Assembly (NCBI GenBank): GCA_019634165.1
Contig: JAHQVT010000002.1
Location: 124,001-188,000 of the forward strand
Direction of reading: 5' to 3'
Length of the DNA: 64,000 nt
DNA from: Rhodospirillales bacterium
GTDB lineage: Bacteria > Pseudomonadota > Alphaproteobacteria > Rhodospirillales > Thalassospiraceae
The position numbers and the translations under genes are program-made. The notes beneath the pieces were generated by a model. That model saw nothing but the letters and a program-made list of their open reading frames with translations. It was not told the DNA's origin and ran no database searches. Of this stretch, positions 60,960 to 64,000 are shown piece after piece; position 1 is the first letter of the stretch, and the number at the start of each line of letters is the position of its first letter.

Positions 60960-62045
60960 TTACACAATCTGATCTGGCATGCTGTCAAAGATGCTTGCAA
61001 AACGGCTGTTATGTTCGGCAAACAATTGCAAAAGATGCGGGTCAAACATTTCAGGTGTTGTGCGCCCATCGCCTTTGGTGATGATTGAAACAGCCTCTTT
61101 ATGGTCGTAAGGGGGTTTGTATCTGCGGGAACTGCGCAGCGCATCGTAGACATCAGCTATTGAGACGATCCTTGCGACTATCGGTATTTCTTCCCCAGAT
61201 AATCCGTTGCAATAGCCCGTTCCTTCCCATTTTTCATGGTGGTAGCGCGCAATGATTGCGGCCTGTTCCAAAACCGGGTTCCCTGACGCATTAAGCATCG
61301 CAAACCCTGTTTCGGTGTGACGTTTCATGATGTCGAATTCGGTATCGGTAAGCGGGCCTTCTTTTAGCAGTACTTCGTCTGGAACCCCGACCTTCCCGAT
61401 ATCATGCAGAATTCCGGCCAACCGGATCGTGCGTTGGGTTTGCATGTCCAACCCGACCATATCAGCAAGCAACTGGGAATAAAGGCCCACCCGTACGCAG
61501 TGTTCAGCGGTTTCAATATCGCGATACTGGGAAATCAGGCTAAGCCGGTCGATCATTTCCTGTTCCGCCCCACCCAACTTTCGTGTGACGACATCAAGCG
61601 TTTCTGACTTGCTTATGTTTTCAAGTTCAAGCTTGCGCACCCGTTCTTGTTCCCGGTCGCGTTCCAAAAGCCGTTCTTGTGCTTTTTGAACCGCGCTTTC
61701 CAGATCATCGCGACCAACCGGTTTATCGAGAAATTCACGAACACCAAGGCGCAATGCTTCAATAGCGTCAGATTTATCTCCGTCACCGGTCAGCAAAATG
61801 AATTCGAAATCACGCCGGAACTCGGCTGTTGCACGTCGGACAAACTCAAGCCCGCCGCAATTGGGCATGCGAAGATCCGAAATCACCAACCGCAAGCCGG
61901 CATCATCACTCAGGTGCTTAAGACCATCAAGACCATCAACAGCCTGATCCACCGTGAAGTTTGCGCGCTCAAGCATGCGGGCAAGTAACTTTCGAATTAC
62001 CGGCTCGTCATCGACAACAAGAATTCGATGTTCTGCTTCAACCAC
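60960..62045 (-). CDS. Response regulator with HD-GYP domain (GYC variant)
   Basis: 361 residues. Receiver domain at 1-120 with phospho-acceptor Asp57 (VISDLRMPNCGG) and Lys108 (LDKPV), a coiled linker to about 165, then an HD-GYP domain: His-Asp at 214-215 in GILHDIGKVGVPD, second histidine motifs RHTETGF and ARYHHEKWEGTGYCNGL, and IVSIADVYDALRSSRRY. The GYP signature at 277-279 reads GYC. Family members degrade cyclic di-GMP, which controls motility and biofilms. It is transcribed just before the hybrid kinase gene, so the pair forms a signalling unit. Confidence 0.93.
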   Translation of the reverse strand: MVEAEHRILVVDDEPVIRKLLARMLERANFTVDQAVDGLDGLKHLSDDAGLRLVISDLRMPNCGGLEFVRRATAEFRRDFEFILLTGDGDKSDAIEALRLGVREFLDKPVGRDDLESAVQKAQERLLERDREQERVRKLELENISKSETLDVVTRKLGGAEQEMIDRLSLISQYRDIETAEHCVRVGLYSQLLADMVGLDMQTQRTIRLAGILHDIGKVGVPDEVLLKEGPLTDTEFDIMKRHTETGFAMLNASGNPVLEQAAIIARYHHEKWEGTGYCNGLSGEEIPIVARIVSIADVYDALRSSRRYKPPYDHKEAVSIITKGDGRTTPEMFDPHLLQLFAEHNSRFASIFDSMPDQIV

Positions 62046-62483
62046 GGAACTCTCCCCTATGACTTAATAAGTCATCGTTCTCATCTATTCAAAATACTAT
62101 ACATAAGTATTAATTCAATCAACATCCTGTACGATCAGAAATGGCAAAGCGATCAATCCGCCGTCTGTTTCTTTGAACTGCCAATTGATATAATTGAATT
62201 ATTTGCTTTGATAATACTCAGTTGCAGTTCAAATTTTTTAATCCGAATGGCATTTTCAAGTGCCATTTTCATTCAACTATCAGGCGAATCGAACAGATAA
62301 CATCCCCCTCGAAAGAATAGTCTCGCGATACAGCACTCATATCTTGGCCAATGTGCACGCATATAAGAAATGTCCTGCGGCATTAGTGCATAACGGGAAT
62401 GCTCGTCTGAATGCAGATTGCGATATCGCAGTGTCACCAAGTTGCTAATATTTCCCCATCTACTTCCGCAGCAGGAGCCTGTG
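62046..62483. other. AT-rich gap between divergent genes
   Basis: About 440 bases, AT-rich in the middle, with no supported ORF, RNA or repeat. It should contain promoters for the HD-GYP regulator (leftward) and the TauE-like gene (rightward), but I see no motif pair clear enough to assign. Confidence 0.4.
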
Positions 62484-63245
62484 GTGCATATGGATGATTT
62501 TTTCTGGTGGATTGTTCTGATCGGGTTCGTCGCGCAGTTGGTTGATGGTGCGCTTGGCATGGCCTATGGGCTGACATCAACATCGCTTCTGATCACAATG
62601 GGCCTTCCACCGGCACAAGCCAGTGCCACAGTTCATGCCGCTGAAATTGCGACAACGGCGGTGTCTGGCACCGCACACCATTTTTCGCGAAATGTTGATT
62701 GGCGCATGGTGCGCGTTCTGGCGATTTCCGGTGCAATTGGTGGATGTGCAGGTGCTGCCTTGCTTTCTTCTGGATTGGGCAAATACCTTGCGCCAATTGT
62801 TGCCTTATACCTTTCCGCACTCGGCGTTCTGGTCATTGTCAAAGCCGTGCGCAAGGTTCAGCCGCCTGCTGCTATGCGGGGCTTAACGCCACTTGGTTTC
62901 GTTGGGGGTTTTCTTGACGCGGTTGGCGGCGGTGGTTGGGGGCCTATTGTCTCAAGCACCCTTGTCTATCGCGCCAATGAAACCCGCCGCATGTTGGGCA
63001 CGTCTGCCGCGGCCGAGTTTTTTGTAACCGTCGCTATCACAATCACATTTGCCGGTTCGTTTGGACTTGAAAGCTTTGGGATGGCCGCCCTTGCGCTTAT
63101 CATTGGCGGCGTTCCGGCCGCCCCGATGGCGGCCGTTTTGGTCAAAGTCATCCCGCGAAAGCCGCTTATGATCGCCGTGGGCGTTTTGATTGTCGTTCTT
63201 GGGATTGTCGGCATGTATCGCTTTGCGAATGCCTTAATAGCTTAA
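62484..63245 (+). CDS. TauE/SafE-family sulfite or organosulfonate exporter
   Basis: 253 residues with about eight membrane helices and the two TauE/SafE repeats: GALGMAYGLTSTSLLITMGLPPAQASATVHAAEIATTAVSG in the first and LGFVGGFLDAVGGGGWGPIVSSTLV in the second. Members export sulfite, sulfoacetate or related anions; the substrate here is unknown. A GTG at 62484 sits 6 bases after AGGAG; an ATG at 62490 is two codons in. Confidence 0.9.
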   Translation: MHMDDFFWWIVLIGFVAQLVDGALGMAYGLTSTSLLITMGLPPAQASATVHAAEIATTAVSGTAHHFSRNVDWRMVRVLAISGAIGGCAGAALLSSGLGKYLAPIVALYLSALGVLVIVKAVRKVQPPAAMRGLTPLGFVGGFLDAVGGGGWGPIVSSTLVYRANETRRMLGTSAAAEFFVTVAITITFAGSFGLESFGMAALALIIGGVPAAPMAAVLVKVIPRKPLMIAVGVLIVVLGIVGMYRFANALIA

Positions 63246-64000
63246 CCCACCAAAAGCGTTGTCCAGTTTTCAACCTTGAGCCGCTTGATCAATGACAAGC
63301 CAACTTCGCGATAGGCTGACAGAACAAACTGTTCTTGATGTGACAAAAGCCCCGACAAAACCACCACACCATCTTGGGAAAGCGTGTTGCTAAGATCATG
63401 GGCCATTGCACGCAACGGACGGGCAAGAATATTGGCACAAATGATGTCGTAATACCCGGCATCGCGAATGCGGGTATCTTGAAAACCGTTTGAATGAATG
63501 GCGGTTACCAAATCAGAAATCTTGTTGATTTTGGCATTTTCGCGGGCAACGCGAACCGATGCAGCATCAATGTCGGCCATCATCACAGTACTGCGCCACG
63601 CCTTCGCACAGGCCATTCCCAAAATGCCCGAACCACAGCCCATATCAAGCGCATTTAAACGCGGGCCTTTCTTGGCAACCCAATCAATCGCCGCCAGACA
63701 ACCCTTGGTCGTCTGATGTTCGCCCGACCCGAATGCCAGACCAGCATCAACCTGCAAACCGATTTTTGCGACAGGAACGCCTTCCCCCCAATGCGATCCA
63801 TGAACGTAAAAACGCCCAACTGAAATCGGCTTGAAGCTGCGCAAGTTTTCGCTGACCCAGTCTTTTGGCTCATACGTGCCGAATGTCACGATCGGGGTTT
63901 CAATCCCCACCGCCGATGCCATGATCGAAACAGCCGTTTCGACTGCTGCCTTATCAAACAGTTCGCCAGCAAAGCCTTCGATCCGCCACGGCGCCGTCGG
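63242..64000 (-). CDS. prmA: Ribosomal protein L11 methyltransferase PrmA, C-terminal part
   Basis: Partial gene running off the right edge; the visible 252 codons include the substrate-recognition tail (APWRIEGFAGELFDKA), the loop GLAFGSGEHQTTKGCL and the SAM-binding motif ALDMGCGSGILGMA, ending with NILARPLRAMAHDL and the C-terminus TTLLVG. PrmA trimethylates lysines of ribosomal protein L11. The N-terminus lies outside the window. The gene converges with and overlaps the TauE-like gene stop by 4 bases. Confidence 0.95.
   Translation of the reverse strand, partial: PTAPWRIEGFAGELFDKAAVETAVSIMASAVGIETPIVTFGTYEPKDWVSENLRSFKPISVGRFYVHGSHWGEGVPVAKIGLQVDAGLAFGSGEHQTTKGCLAAIDWVAKKGPRLNALDMGCGSGILGMACAKAWRSTVMMADIDAASVRVARENAKINKISDLVTAIHSNGFQDTRIRDAGYYDIICANILARPLRAMAHDLSNTLSQDGVVVLSGLLSHQEQFVLSAYREVGLSLIKRLKVENWTTLLVG

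Overview
This window looks like part of an alphaproteobacterial chromosome, most likely from the Rhodospirillales and Thalassospira-like. That placement is an inference from the general look of the proteins, the gene order of the division cluster, the HBM-type chemoreceptors, and the mix of TRAP and glucose-type ABC transporters; no phylogeny was computed. Genes are densely packed, there are no insertion sequences, phage genes, tRNAs or CRISPR arrays that I can see, and codon use seems even throughout.

Layout. (1) 1-4220: a minus-strand uptake and catabolism unit made of a MarR-type regulator, a TRAP transporter (dctP, dctQ, dctM) and the first third of a kilobase of a 5-oxoprolinase that runs off the left edge. 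(2) 4359-8661: two tandem chemoreceptors with HBM sensor domains, each followed by its own terminator. (3) 8927-17463: housekeeping and miscellaneous genes: a TerB/DnaJ protein, the ABC-F ATPase Uup, an EamA exporter, a peptidoglycan amidase, the RNase P RNA gene, a PPOX flavoprotein, an isochorismatase-like hydrolase, CorA and a secreted EF-hand protein. (4) 17464-43202: the dcw (division and cell wall) cluster in the order mraZ-rsmH-ftsL-ftsI-murE-murF-mraY-murD-ftsW-[GNAT]-murG-murC-murB-ddl-ftsQ-[glucose-type ABC transporter operon and LacI regulator, opposite strand]-ftsA-ftsZ. Upstream of mraZ are arrays of TGGG repeats with a 10-bp period that match the known MraZ operator pattern. (5) 43203-50635: lpxC, bamD, recN, ligA, a small NTF2-like protein and a nuclease-fold protein. 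(6) 50662-64000: an EamA exporter divergent from a LysR regulator, an aldo-keto reductase, an aminopeptidase P, a small DUF1127-like ORF, an SDR oxidoreductase, a large hybrid histidine kinase with an HD-GYP response regulator, a TauE/SafE permease, and a partial prmA at the right edge.

How the genes work together. The dcw genes make UDP-MurNAc-pentapeptide (MurC, D, E, F, B, Ddl), load it on lipid carrier (MraY, MurG), and polymerise and crosslink it at the septum (FtsW, FtsI) under control of FtsL, FtsQ, FtsA and FtsZ. MurE carries the DNPR motif expected for meso-diaminopimelate. LpxC and BamD add the outer-membrane side. Many of these genes overlap by 4-14 bases and several use GTG or TTG starts.

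Most notable observations: the five-copy, exactly 10-bp-phased MraZ-box array; a complete sugar transporter operon placed antisense between ftsQ and ftsA, with a promoter flanked by two mirror-image LacI-type operators 32 bp apart; a probable CTG start codon for that operon's LacI regulator; a palindrome on the dctP promoter; a secreted EF-hand protein with a collagen-like Gly-X-Y tract; and an HD-GYP protein whose signature reads GYC. I found no clear evidence of a wholly new multi-gene system.
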